Assembly (NCBI RefSeq): GCF_005049105.1
Contig: NZ_SUKA01000001.1
Coordinates: 186,001 to 250,000, forward strand
From: Sphingobacterium alkalisoli
Lineage (GTDB): Bacteria; Bacteroidota; Bacteroidia; Sphingobacteriales; Sphingobacteriaceae
Direction: 5' to 3'
DNA length: 64,000 nucleotides
The notes below the pieces were generated by a model. It saw only the letters and a list, made by a program, of their open reading frames with translations. It did no database searches and was not told the origin of the DNA. This document shows positions 19,201 to 26,605 of the stretch, piece by piece (within the stretch, counting starts at the first letter, position 1; each line of letters begins with the position of its first letter). A program made the position numbers and the translations under genes.

Positions 19201-19811
19201 TTGATAAAGGCGATAATACGTTGACTAATCACGGTGACCTCGAACGCATCGGTAACGCCATGCCACGTTTCCCTTTCGGTCTGAACCTCAATGCAAAATG
19301 GAAGAATTTTGATTTGTCCGCTGCCGTAGCTGGAGTTGCTCGACAAGACTGGTATCCGACCGGAGAATTATATTGGGGGACATACCAACGACCCTATCTA
19401 TCCTTCATTCGGAAGGATTTAATCGATAATGCCTGGACTCCCGATAATAAGGAGAACACTTATCCACAGATATATAGGGGGTATTCTTCGTTGCAAAACA
19501 GACGTTCCCTGTACGAGATTAATGATTATTACTTGATAAATGTGGGTTATTTGCGCATGAAAAACCTTACTGTCGGGTATACACTCCCACAAGAATTGAC
19601 GAGAAAAGTTAAAGTGGATAGATTGCGCATATTCTTCAGTGGCGAAAATATGTTTACCTGGAGCTTTGGGAAGCTGACTAAATACATTGACCCGGAGCAA
19701 GGTGGGTCTGCAATCAATTATTCATCTCCGGCGACAGCGGATGATCGAAGTGACCAACGGGTGTATCCTATGGGTAAAACATATTCTTTTGGTGTAATGT
19801 TGGGTTTATAA
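16236..19811 (+). CDS. SusC/RagA-type TonB-dependent outer-membrane transporter with STN domain
   Basis: The 1191-residue protein has a long N-terminal leader with a signal peptide ending near STYAQK (residue 44), an STN domain (about 47-115) that contacts the anti-sigma factor, a carboxypeptidase-like beta domain (about 128-205), the TonB plug (about 210-330, with DEVVVVGYGVQRKANLTGAV and DAASSAIYGARGTFGVILIT) and a 22-strand barrel ending in an aromatic-rich terminus (TYSFGVMLGL). It should import oligomeric ligand delivered by the SusD partner 18 bases downstream. The length is slightly above the usual 1000-1100 because of the STN domain. Confidence 0.95.
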   Translation: MYKNITAIVRTHRRLFTCLLMMKLYSFLLFGFFLQASGSTYAQKVSLSVQQAELVDVLAKIQEQTNLDFLYNSSQLKYVDKIDLHVKNVDLKKVLDACLTPRGLFYVVQNKTVLIKKAVEMGGTVLEDVQQRQINGVVWTGEGEPLVGASIRLVESNIAAASQLDGSFSIPVVQDEGQLLITALGYEEQLLTYEVGTPLNIVLQTKKSDLDEVVVVGYGVQRKANLTGAVAQINAEDIALRPDANISATLQGLMPGLNIQINNGDPSATPDINVRGFNSINGGRPLVLIDGIEGNITRVNPNDIESVTVLKDAASSAIYGARGTFGVILITTKTGKVGTTSVNYTNNFGWTTPAARTDYISDPYVYAKTVDAAIFGYNGSSYSQYNAMDWEAIQMVARGEIEPFHELQADGTNKFFYKTDWWDYLFRKYQASNFHNISVSGGSDKLKGYLSGRVFERQSINNINKDAGMDRQNMKANLVFTPYEWLEISSNVQFINEKDKDYGGFSNGFGGLWSTTTWYNLMPFYPNLVDGVPTDIGTGSGGQGGNAGLVSGKSWRESNTEEFTNTFRVVARPLEGLQINFDYSNRIENTNLALRLNQFSYLSGNRLNNQTVGINRLEEQRSKDKYNAMNLFATYQKSLMDKHNFKLLLGFNQEEFDRDFIGVKGDDLLIDNLSNLALATTMNSMTGSALNWAVRGFFGRFNYDYDNKYLLEINSRYDGSSRFPTDSRWGFFPSVSLGWQLDRETFWEDIKPYVPSLKLRGSYGKLGNQTVDVNTFKELMNVARNNSWLNMGNMLTIAQMPAPLPSVVTWETTKSLNFGADLGLIKNKLFFNVDWYRKDVEGMYLPGEPLPSVFGANEPKENYAALRNDGYEIGISYQDKFEMAGAPLSFNVTANVSNFKGIIMKYNNPKGLLSSYYEGQRLGEIWGYRIDGQFQSDEEALAYQQSFDNPSTSLGQVYDDVLNIMQNSEWSVLRGGDIKYLDLNGDGKIDKGDNTLTNHGDLERIGNAMPRFPFGLNLNAKWKNFDLSAAVAGVARQDWYPTGELYWGTYQRPYLSFIRKDLIDNAWTPDNKENTYPQIYRGYSSLQNRRSLYEINDYYLINVGYLRMKNLTVGYTLPQELTRKVKVDRLRIFFSGENMFTWSFGKLTKYIDPEQGGSAINYSSPATADDRSDQRVYPMGKTYSFGVMLGL

Positions 19812-19829
19812 AAAACAAGTTATATACAT

Positions 19830-21602
19830 ATGAAACTCATGAACTTAAATATAAAGACAATTGGACTATGGGTCGTAACTGCGCTGTTCTTCTCCTCATG
19901 TAACGAAGATTTTCTGGATCGGGCATCGGAGGATCAGGTCGAAGCCCCGTATTTTTTCAATACGGCGAAAGATCTGGAAGTAGCGACAAATGACTTTTAT
20001 GCCATGCTGCCCGGTACAGGAAATTATACCGAGGATGCAAAATCGGACAACCTCATGCCGCTGAACCCGGATCCACGGATACGTGGTGCACGGGTAGTTC
20101 CGGTCACAGGAGATGGCTGGTCATGGACTAGTCTACGTAAAATAAACTATTTTCTTGCCAACTACCATAAGGTAGCGGATGAAGGAGCCAAAGCTAAATA
20201 TAGCGGTATTGCACGCTTTTTTCGAGCATATTTCTATTATGATAAGGTAAAGACGTTTGGTGATGTGCCTTGGTATGGAAAGGTGCTAGATGCTAACGAT
20301 CCGGAGTTGTATAAAGCTAGAGATTCACGTACGCTGGTGATGGATTCGGTAATGGCCGATCTGGACTATGCCATAGCAAATATTCCGGCCGAAAAGCAGT
20401 TGAATCTAATCACTAGGTATACAGCAATGCTGTTAAAAGCTAGAGCAGCACTTTTTGAAGGAACTTTCCGAAAATATCATGGCCTTGCGGATGCGAATAA
20501 ATATTTGACGCTTGCTGCTGAGGCTTCGAATGCGTTGATCAGTACGGGGGCATATACATTGTATACTGAAGGTGGGGCGGAGTCGGCTTATCGAAATTTA
20601 TTTTCCTTAATTAATCAGAATAACACCGAAACCATATTAGCGGTTGATTATGAACTAGGAATCAAAATACATTCTTTGGGATACTCTTTTACCTCAGCTA
20701 CCGCTGGATCTTATGGGTTACCCAAGGATCTCATCAATAGTTATTTGATGCGCGACGGTTCGCGATTTACCGATAAAGTCAACTATAACACGATGGGATT
20801 TTACGAGGAAATGCAAAACAGAGATCCTCGCCTTACGCAGACTACAGCTGGGCCCGACTTTCGGGTGAATGGCGAAACGAGAAATGAGCCTGTCAATTTG
20901 ACCATTACGACGACCGGCTACCGGTTGGTCAAGGCTTTGCCGGAGCGTAGTCAATGGGCTACCTCAGCTGGTTATTTTGATATCATTCTCTTCCGCTACG
21001 CTGAGGCGCTGCTCATATTTGCTGAAGCAAGGGCTGAATTAGGTTTACTGACACAAGCTGATCTGAATCTGACGATTAATAAATTGCGTGCGCGCGCAGG
21101 TATGCCTAATCTCGATTTGATACAAGCGAATGCAAATGCGGATCCATATTTAGAGGTTATGTATCCCAATGTGGACAAGGGGGCTTTTAAGGGTGCGATT
21201 TTGGAAATACGAAGAGAAAGACGTGCTGAGCTATTTAACGAAGGTTTCCGCTGGGATGACCTGATGCGTTGGAAAGAGGGACTGAAGATTACGCAACCTA
21301 TTGTAGGGGTGTATTTCCCAGGAGTAGGGGCTTATGATTTTACCGGCGACGGCGCGGCTGATGTATTTGTACATACCGGTAGTACTTCGGGAGCACCCTC
21401 GTCCGTAACATCGATGATCAATATCAACCAACGTACGCTACGCAATCCCATAACAGGTGCACAGAATGCGCCGGCGGGAAATATAGATCCTTTTCCGCAA
21501 GATGGAAAATTTAGGGAAGATAGGGACTATTTTGCGCCACTGCCTACCGAGGATCTGCTGCTGAATGATAACCTGAAACAAAATCCAAAATGGGACGAAT
21601 AA
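19830..21602 (+). CDS. SusD/RagB-type surface lipoprotein
   Basis: A 590-residue lipoprotein with lipobox cysteine Cys24 (FFSSC) and the SusD pattern: DFLDRASEDQ just after the anchor, TPR-like helices in the middle (ARFFRAYFYYDKVKTFGDVP) and the C-terminal EIRRERRAELFNEGFRWDDL motif followed by MRWKE. It caps the SusC transporter and captures the ligand. It overlaps the next gene by one base (TAATG), showing tight translational coupling. Confidence 0.95.
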   Translation: MKLMNLNIKTIGLWVVTALFFSSCNEDFLDRASEDQVEAPYFFNTAKDLEVATNDFYAMLPGTGNYTEDAKSDNLMPLNPDPRIRGARVVPVTGDGWSWTSLRKINYFLANYHKVADEGAKAKYSGIARFFRAYFYYDKVKTFGDVPWYGKVLDANDPELYKARDSRTLVMDSVMADLDYAIANIPAEKQLNLITRYTAMLLKARAALFEGTFRKYHGLADANKYLTLAAEASNALISTGAYTLYTEGGAESAYRNLFSLINQNNTETILAVDYELGIKIHSLGYSFTSATAGSYGLPKDLINSYLMRDGSRFTDKVNYNTMGFYEEMQNRDPRLTQTTAGPDFRVNGETRNEPVNLTITTTGYRLVKALPERSQWATSAGYFDIILFRYAEALLIFAEARAELGLLTQADLNLTINKLRARAGMPNLDLIQANANADPYLEVMYPNVDKGAFKGAILEIRRERRAELFNEGFRWDDLMRWKEGLKITQPIVGVYFPGVGAYDFTGDGAADVFVHTGSTSGAPSSVTSMININQRTLRNPITGAQNAPAGNIDPFPQDGKFREDRDYFAPLPTEDLLLNDNLKQNPKWDE

Positions 21603-22519
21603 TGAGAAATGTTATCCATATAGTTATTTGGCTGTGGCTAATCGTTCCTTTCTCCGGTACTGCGCAACCAAGAAAGACGAATGAAATAGGCTATGCCCTA
21701 GATTTTCAAAAGATATCGCTGGAACGCATGCAGTATGCCAAATCTTTGGGTATCAATTATATCGAACTATCGGGTGTATCCGCCGTGCTCGGCAAGGATT
21801 TGAGCATCAAGGATTCTGCAATTTCCTGGACTCAAAAGATAGACAGCTTAAAAGATATATTGGATGCTTCAGGAATGAAGGTTTGGTCTATCCATATGCC
21901 TTTTTCAAAGCAAATGGATTTGTCCATTTTGGATGAAGATACCCGACAAAAAGTGATAGAGGCACATCTACAAGTTGTAGCGTTATTCCGACCGTTGAAA
22001 CCGCAAATTGTGCTGTTCCATCCCTCATATTACCTCGAAAAAGGCGAGCGCGAGCATCGAGTAACACAGTTAATCAAGTCGGTAAAAGAACTGTATAAAG
22101 GTGTGCGTGACCACGGAGCAAAAATGGTGGTGGAGAATATGCTGGGACCACAACTGACAGTAGGCGAGCGTGAACGGCCGTTGTTAAGGACGGTAGCGGA
22201 ATGTCAGGAAATCTTTAAGCACTTTCCTAAACAGGTGGGATTAGCGGTAGATATGTGTCATATCGCACTACCGGAGAAATTGTTGCTGGCATTCGGCAAA
22301 CGGGTGAAGACCCTGCACGTATCGAATGGGAACGGGCAGGCCGAGTACCACTATCTGCCTTGTGATAGTCGCGGAGAAAACAATTGGGTAGCAATTTTTA
22401 AAGCCTTAGATCAAATCGGCTATAGCGGTGTATTTATGCATGAGTGTAAATATGCGGACGAGCAGGAACTGGTGGATTGCTATCAGACTTTATGGAATCA
22501 ATATTTAAATACTTTATAG
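21602..22519 (+). CDS. Exported sugar phosphate isomerase/epimerase-like TIM-barrel protein
   Basis: A 305-residue protein of the AP-endonuclease-2/xylose-isomerase-like TIM-barrel family: YAKSLGINYIELSG near the start, MVVENMLG, VGLAVDMCH and a late MHECKY carry the usual metal-ligand Glu/Asp/His residues. A signal peptide (WLIVPFSGTAQ) indicates export, which is unusual for enzymes of this fold acting on sugar phosphates and hints at an extracytoplasmic substrate. The ATG at 21602, in TAATG with the SusD stop, was chosen over an ATG 12 bases upstream because it gives a clean signal peptide. Reaction unknown; epimerisation, isomerisation or elimination on a sugar are possible. Confidence 0.82.
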   Translation: MRNVIHIVIWLWLIVPFSGTAQPRKTNEIGYALDFQKISLERMQYAKSLGINYIELSGVSAVLGKDLSIKDSAISWTQKIDSLKDILDASGMKVWSIHMPFSKQMDLSILDEDTRQKVIEAHLQVVALFRPLKPQIVLFHPSYYLEKGEREHRVTQLIKSVKELYKGVRDHGAKMVVENMLGPQLTVGERERPLLRTVAECQEIFKHFPKQVGLAVDMCHIALPEKLLLAFGKRVKTLHVSNGNGQAEYHYLPCDSRGENNWVAIFKALDQIGYSGVFMHECKYADEQELVDCYQTLWNQYLNTL

Positions 22520-22542
22520 GTAAGAATTTAAAAAAATAAACC

Positions 22543-22584
22543 GAGTGTAAAATGTGGACGCATATTGTTGAAACGCTTACACTC
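22543..22584 (+). promoter_or_regulatory. Stem-loop upstream of the beta-helix lipoprotein gene
   Basis: GAGTGTAA (22543-22550) pairs with TTACACTC (22577-22584) around a 26-base loop, followed by TTAAAAAACT and the ATG 16 bases later. It could be an intra-operon processing or stability element or a weak terminator. Confidence 0.4.
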
Positions 22585-22600
22585 TTAAAAAACTATTCCA

Positions 22601-24295
22601 ATGAACAATATGAACTATATACTGCTTGCTGCGCTCATATTCCTGGGCTTGGGCAGCTGTAAAAAGGATAAGGACCCGTTTGTAGAAAAGCTTCTGATGG
22701 GCACAGACTATATGGAGGTAGGTAGTAAGTCCAACACCTACAATTTTGAAGTACTGTCAAACCAGACCATTTCGGTCGAATCGGATGTGGATTGGATACA
22801 GCTAGACACAGTGGCCTATGGCAAGGGAAAACAGCGTGTGGGATTTACAGTAGTGACTAATGCCGATGACGAGCGTACAGGAGTTATTCTGGTGCGGATT
22901 AACGAAACAGATGTCAAACAGGTGCTCGTAGTACAGGAGTCGGGTAAAGTTCCTGTTTTCTATGTAACGGTAGACGGTACGGGAGACGGGAAGTCTTGGA
23001 ATTCGCCGACCGACTTGAATACGGCATTGGAGCAAACGACAACACGTAGTACGATCTATCTGGCGGAGGGGGTGTATACACCTTCGAAGACCATCCGTAA
23101 CGGAGACGCCAATGAAGAATCGGATATGACCTTTGAAATTTCGAAGAATATTTCGCTGATCGGAGGTTTTGCCGTGGATGCCCAGCCTGGTGCTACACCA
23201 GATGCAGCTCGCTATAAGACGATATTGGATGGGAAAATGACATCGGGTAAAGAGGCCTTCCATACCGTAACGGTGACGGCCGTACTGGACAACGAATCTA
23301 AGGTGTATCTCGAAGGACTCACGATTCGTGGTGGAAATGCAACCGACAGGACCACCAATACCACTATCAATGGAACACGCTACAGTCGTGGGCAGGGTGG
23401 GGGCATAGTCATAGCAAATGCTATAGTACACCTGAAGCAGGTAGAGATTATGGATAATAAAGCGACGGCAGACAAGGGGACTGCAGGTTTTGCAGCCGGT
23501 ATGTATGTGTTCGCAGGAGCGAAGGTGACGATGGAAGATTCGAAAGTAAGTAATAATTCGAACAATAATAACAATGGTGGCGGCACCTGGGTCGCTGATG
23601 CGAGTTTAACAGCTTACCGATCGCAATTTAATAACAACTACGCACGAGGTACGGCTGCAGGAATACATGGTTATCCGAATGCAACGATCCATCTATATAA
23701 TTCGGAAGTGCTAAATAACAGTAACACGTCATTTGGTGCAGGCATATATATGCGGGAAAAATCGGAAGCGATCCTTGTTAATTGTCTGATCATCGGCAAT
23801 AAGAGCACGTCGCCTAATGGAGGTGGAGGGGTGATGCTGTATGCAGGAAGTAAGGCGGATATCATCAGTTGTACAATAACTGGAAACGAGATTGCCGGAC
23901 CTGGCGGAGGGGTATTCCGACAGTCTTTGGTGAATAATCTAACTATCGTCAATTCAATCATCTCGGGAAATACGCAGCGCAGTGGCTCTCGGGACGTGGA
24001 TTCCCATGCCGATAATGCTGCAGTAGTTCCGGTTATCAAGAATTCTGCCATCACAGCGGCGGTCTACGGAGATGCAGGTTCTATTGTGGCTGGCGTATCG
24101 TTTTCTCCTGCCACGATGCTGAATAGTGCTTTCTTACCAGTAGGGGACAATAATCCGGCACTATCCTATGGATTGGATGGTACGCAATTGGAAGCGTTGG
24201 CGCAGACCTATAATCCGGTACTGGATGATGTGATAGCTGCAGATATCCACGCAGAAAACAGATCTTCGGCTATCATGGGGGCTAAAGTGAAATAA
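22601..24295 (+). CDS. Lipoprotein with BACON-like domain and right-handed beta-helix
   Basis: A 564-residue lipoprotein with lipobox Cys20 (LGLGSC). Residues about 30-112 resemble a BACON-type domain (VESDVDWIQLD then VVTNADDERTGVILVRI, ending VVQESG), a module linked with carbohydrate or mucin binding. From about 120 onwards the sequence is a parallel beta-helix with repeated short strands and Asn ladders (EIMDNKAT, VSNNSNNNNNGGG, IIGNKSTSPNGGGG, CTITGNE), as in pectate-lyase-like and polymorphic outer-membrane proteins. It may be a surface glycan-binding protein or a lyase; no catalytic residues could be assigned. It is encoded between the exported isomerase and the DUF218 protein, 1 base before the latter. 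Confidence 0.78.
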   Translation: MNNMNYILLAALIFLGLGSCKKDKDPFVEKLLMGTDYMEVGSKSNTYNFEVLSNQTISVESDVDWIQLDTVAYGKGKQRVGFTVVTNADDERTGVILVRINETDVKQVLVVQESGKVPVFYVTVDGTGDGKSWNSPTDLNTALEQTTTRSTIYLAEGVYTPSKTIRNGDANEESDMTFEISKNISLIGGFAVDAQPGATPDAARYKTILDGKMTSGKEAFHTVTVTAVLDNESKVYLEGLTIRGGNATDRTTNTTINGTRYSRGQGGGIVIANAIVHLKQVEIMDNKATADKGTAGFAAGMYVFAGAKVTMEDSKVSNNSNNNNNGGGTWVADASLTAYRSQFNNNYARGTAAGIHGYPNATIHLYNSEVLNNSNTSFGAGIYMREKSEAILVNCLIIGNKSTSPNGGGGVMLYAGSKADIISCTITGNEIAGPGGGVFRQSLVNNLTIVNSIISGNTQRSGSRDVDSHADNAAVVPVIKNSAITAAVYGDAGSIVAGVSFSPATMLNSAFLPVGDNNPALSYGLDGTQLEALAQTYNPVLDDVIAADIHAENRSSAIMGAKVK

Positions 24296-24296
24296 G

Positions 24297-25454
24297 ATGA
24301 AGAAAATACTGTGGATATCCGTGTATTGGATACTAGGAATAAACCTAGGGATAGCTGCTAACCCCAAGACCGTTATGTTGGTCTTGGGATCGGCAGACCC
24401 AACGACATTAGAAGAACGGATCGAAATCGCCGCTCGACTATATCGTATCCAATCTATCGATAAGATTATCGTCAGTGGTGGATGCGGTGCGCATGGCTCG
24501 GGTGTATGCGAGGCGACGAGGATGCAACAGGGACTGCAAGCTAAGGGTGTCAAAGGAGAAAAGATCTATAAAGAAGAGAATGCCAAGACTACGGTGCAGA
24601 ATTATATCTTTAGTAGAGTTTTGCGGGATGAGTATGATCAGCAAATTATACAGCCTGGCGATACCGTATTTGTCGTGTCTAATCATTGGCATGCCATTTC
24701 GGTAGCGGCTAGGTTGCAGCAGTATGATCAAGTAATAGCCCGCTTCTATATCGAAGGTAATCTGATACCCAAGGAAACGGATAAAGTAGACTATGTTTCC
24801 ATTTTTAATGGACAACCCGATAATGACAAGTTTGTGTTGCGCGGAACATGGCTCACTCCTGAAGCGGTCTGGTCATCGTCGGATTCACTGTACTACCTTT
24901 CGGGCAATCTGATTTATGCGACTGACGCGGGTAACAGTTCGTTTACTTTGCGACAAAGTAAACAGGTTTTTCCTTTTTTGAACACATTGTGCCCCGACTG
25001 TTCGCGAGCTTTTATAGATGCCGGTGAGTTTTGGTGGATACGAAGTGGTAATCGCCTGTTGAAAGTTGACAAAAGCTCAAAACAGATCGTCGGCGAGGAA
25101 GCATGGGAAGAATGGATTGAGGGTATACCCAACTCTTGGAAAAAGGCTGCATTTTCGACAGGTGTGATTTGGAATGAAACACTACTGTTGTTTGCACCGG
25201 AAAAGATCTTGATTGCTAAAGAGGAGAAAGGGAGGTTTGTTTTTGTGGAAGAAACTGTGGCAGGTAATTATTTTAAGGATTGGCCTTTTTCCTGGGGAAA
25301 TAGCAATGTGGCGTCGGCCATCGCCGATAAGGATAGCGGAACGCTAGCGCTTTTTCGCAATAGGGAGACCGTTCGCATAGGCAAGGATTTGAGGTTACAA
25401 GGCAAGCCTGAAATTTTAAAATTGAAATGGATTGATGATTTAAATCATAGATAA
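24297..25454 (+). CDS. DUF218 (YdcF/SanA-like) protein fused to a hemopexin-like four-repeat domain
   Basis: The 385-residue protein begins with a signal peptide (about 1-21). Residues 25-165 match the DUF218 fold: VMLVLGSA, a helix, IIVSGG at 57-62, the KTTVQNYIF region and VVSNHWHAISVAARL, with conserved Gly, Asn and His residues. The remaining 200 residues divide into four units of about 45-55 residues starting near 190 (AVWSSSDSLYYL), 238 (AFIDAGEFWWIRSGNRLLKV), 285 (AFSTGVIWNETLLLF) and 340 (SAIADKDSGTLALF), each followed by a hydrophobic display strand, as in hemopexin-type propellers. This fusion was not one I recognise. It sits 1 base after the beta-helix gene. DUF218 proteins act in cell-envelope metabolism, but the reaction here is unknown. 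Confidence 0.75.
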   Translation: MKKILWISVYWILGINLGIAANPKTVMLVLGSADPTTLEERIEIAARLYRIQSIDKIIVSGGCGAHGSGVCEATRMQQGLQAKGVKGEKIYKEENAKTTVQNYIFSRVLRDEYDQQIIQPGDTVFVVSNHWHAISVAARLQQYDQVIARFYIEGNLIPKETDKVDYVSIFNGQPDNDKFVLRGTWLTPEAVWSSSDSLYYLSGNLIYATDAGNSSFTLRQSKQVFPFLNTLCPDCSRAFIDAGEFWWIRSGNRLLKVDKSSKQIVGEEAWEEWIEGIPNSWKKAAFSTGVIWNETLLLFAPEKILIAKEEKGRFVFVEETVAGNYFKDWPFSWGNSNVASAIADKDSGTLALFRNRETVRIGKDLRLQGKPEILKLKWIDDLNHR

Positions 25455-25479
25455 TATACACGCATAAATAAATAAGCGC

Positions 25480-26364
25480 ATGAAAAAGAATGTTTTATAT
25501 AGTTTGATGCTACTATTCCTTTTTATCTCTTGTAGTAAAAAGGATGACGGAACCCAGCTCCCTTACGATTATTCTCAGGAACAGCAGGTAGACCTGACGG
25601 AATTATTGGCAAAGGCGGAATGGAAGAAAAAGGAGGTGTCGGCAGGAGTAGTTTGGAAGTATTTTCAGTTTACGCAAATTTTTGAATCCAAGCAGTATGT
25701 CAACATATTTGAAATCGACTTGAGCAAGGGTTTTCAGATTGAAATACCGTACGTAATGTCGGGTTTTTTGAAAACAAGTGATGCCGCTGCGGCGAAGGAT
25801 GCACTGGTTGCTTTTAACGGCAGTTATTTCAATACGACTAGCGGTGGATCCACGGTTTTTTTAAAATATGGAGGACAGATTATTAATCAAACAATAAATG
25901 GATTTAACAGCTATAGGGAAAACGGAGCTCTTGTATTGAGTAATGCCGGTCAACCTCGTATCGTGACCAAGCCATCAGCGGGCTGGTCTTCTCTTACCGA
26001 ACCAATCGCTTTGGCGGGGGGGCCTTTATTGATTTCGGAAGGAAAACAGCTGACCCAATTAGAAGTAGTCTTCAACCAGAATAGACATCCCCGTACTGCA
26101 GTCGGAGTCACCGCAGATAATAAAATGATTGTTGTGGTCGTGGATGGTCGGTCTTCTCAATCACAGGGTTTGACCATTCCGCAGCTCTCCGAACTGATGG
26201 CTGCGCTAGGTTGCACAAATGCCCTCAACCTAGATGGGGGAGGTTCTTCAACAGCTTGGGTGAAGGACGAGGGGGTCGTGAATTTTCCGTCCGATAATGG
26301 TAAGTTTGACCATGAAGGTGAACGTGGCGTAGCAACTGTATTTACAGTAAAGAATAAGCAATAG
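25480..26364 (+). CDS. Phosphodiester glycosidase-family (NAGPA domain) lipoprotein
   Basis: A 294-residue lipoprotein (Cys18 in LFISC) with the phosphodiester glycosidase domain PF09992, known from the mammalian uncovering enzyme that removes GlcNAc from GlcNAc-1-phospho-mannose. Visible hallmarks are FNGSYFNT, ALAGGPLLI, RHPRTAVGVT, VVVDGRSSQSQGLT and the NLDGGGSST motif at about 249-257. It is the last gene of the Sus-like unit, right before a strong terminator. It implies that the imported or degraded ligand carries a sugar linked through a phosphodiester, but bacterial members are poorly characterised, so substrate is inferred. Confidence 0.87.
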   Translation: MKKNVLYSLMLLFLFISCSKKDDGTQLPYDYSQEQQVDLTELLAKAEWKKKEVSAGVVWKYFQFTQIFESKQYVNIFEIDLSKGFQIEIPYVMSGFLKTSDAAAAKDALVAFNGSYFNTTSGGSTVFLKYGGQIINQTINGFNSYRENGALVLSNAGQPRIVTKPSAGWSSLTEPIALAGGPLLISEGKQLTQLEVVFNQNRHPRTAVGVTADNKMIVVVVDGRSSQSQGLTIPQLSELMAALGCTNALNLDGGGSSTAWVKDEGVVNFPSDNGKFDHEGERGVATVFTVKNKQ

Positions 26365-26382
26365 TTGAAGGATGTGCTATAA

Positions 26383-26417
26383 AAAACAGGAGATGGCTAG
26401 CGCCCATCTCCTGTTTT
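26383..26417 (+). terminator. Strong terminator closing the Sus-like operon
   Basis: Perfect 14-bp inverted repeat AAAACAGGAGATGG (26383-26396) and CCATCTCCTGTTTT (26404-26417) with a 7-base loop. A/T tracts on both sides allow function on either strand. It starts 18 bases after the phosphodiester glycosidase stop. Confidence 0.9.
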
Positions 26418-26581
26418 CAATTAAAACTACATCAAACCATTTTGCTGAAAAGGCCTAGGCTATTAAATATTCTGTCGCTAATTTGATTTCCCAATGACGA
26501 TTTTATTTTTTATCAAAATAGTCTATTTGAAAAAACAATGGTATAAATTTAAAAATATCCTGCAATCCTATCATTGTTTCC

Positions 26582-26589
26582 TATTTTTG
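26582..26589 (+). promoter_or_regulatory. -7 box (TATTTTTG) of the outer-membrane beta-barrel gene
   Basis: Exact TAnnTTTG match, 16 bases before the GTG start at 26606; the leader would be very short. No TTG at -33 spacing. The flanking sequence is strongly AT-rich. Confidence 0.4.
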
Positions 26590-26605
26590 GAAAAACGTAA
26601 ACTTC

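Noticed and set aside
22802..23431. 209-codon minus-strand ORF opposite the beta-helix lipoprotein
   Set aside because: It lies entirely inside a well-supported plus-strand gene, has a Cys/Arg/His-rich, low-quality protein and no recognisable motif.
23530..23960. Asn/Gly-rich repetitive stretch that might look like a tandem repeat
   Set aside because: It is the beta-helix ladder of the protein, with varying codons, and not a DNA repeat.
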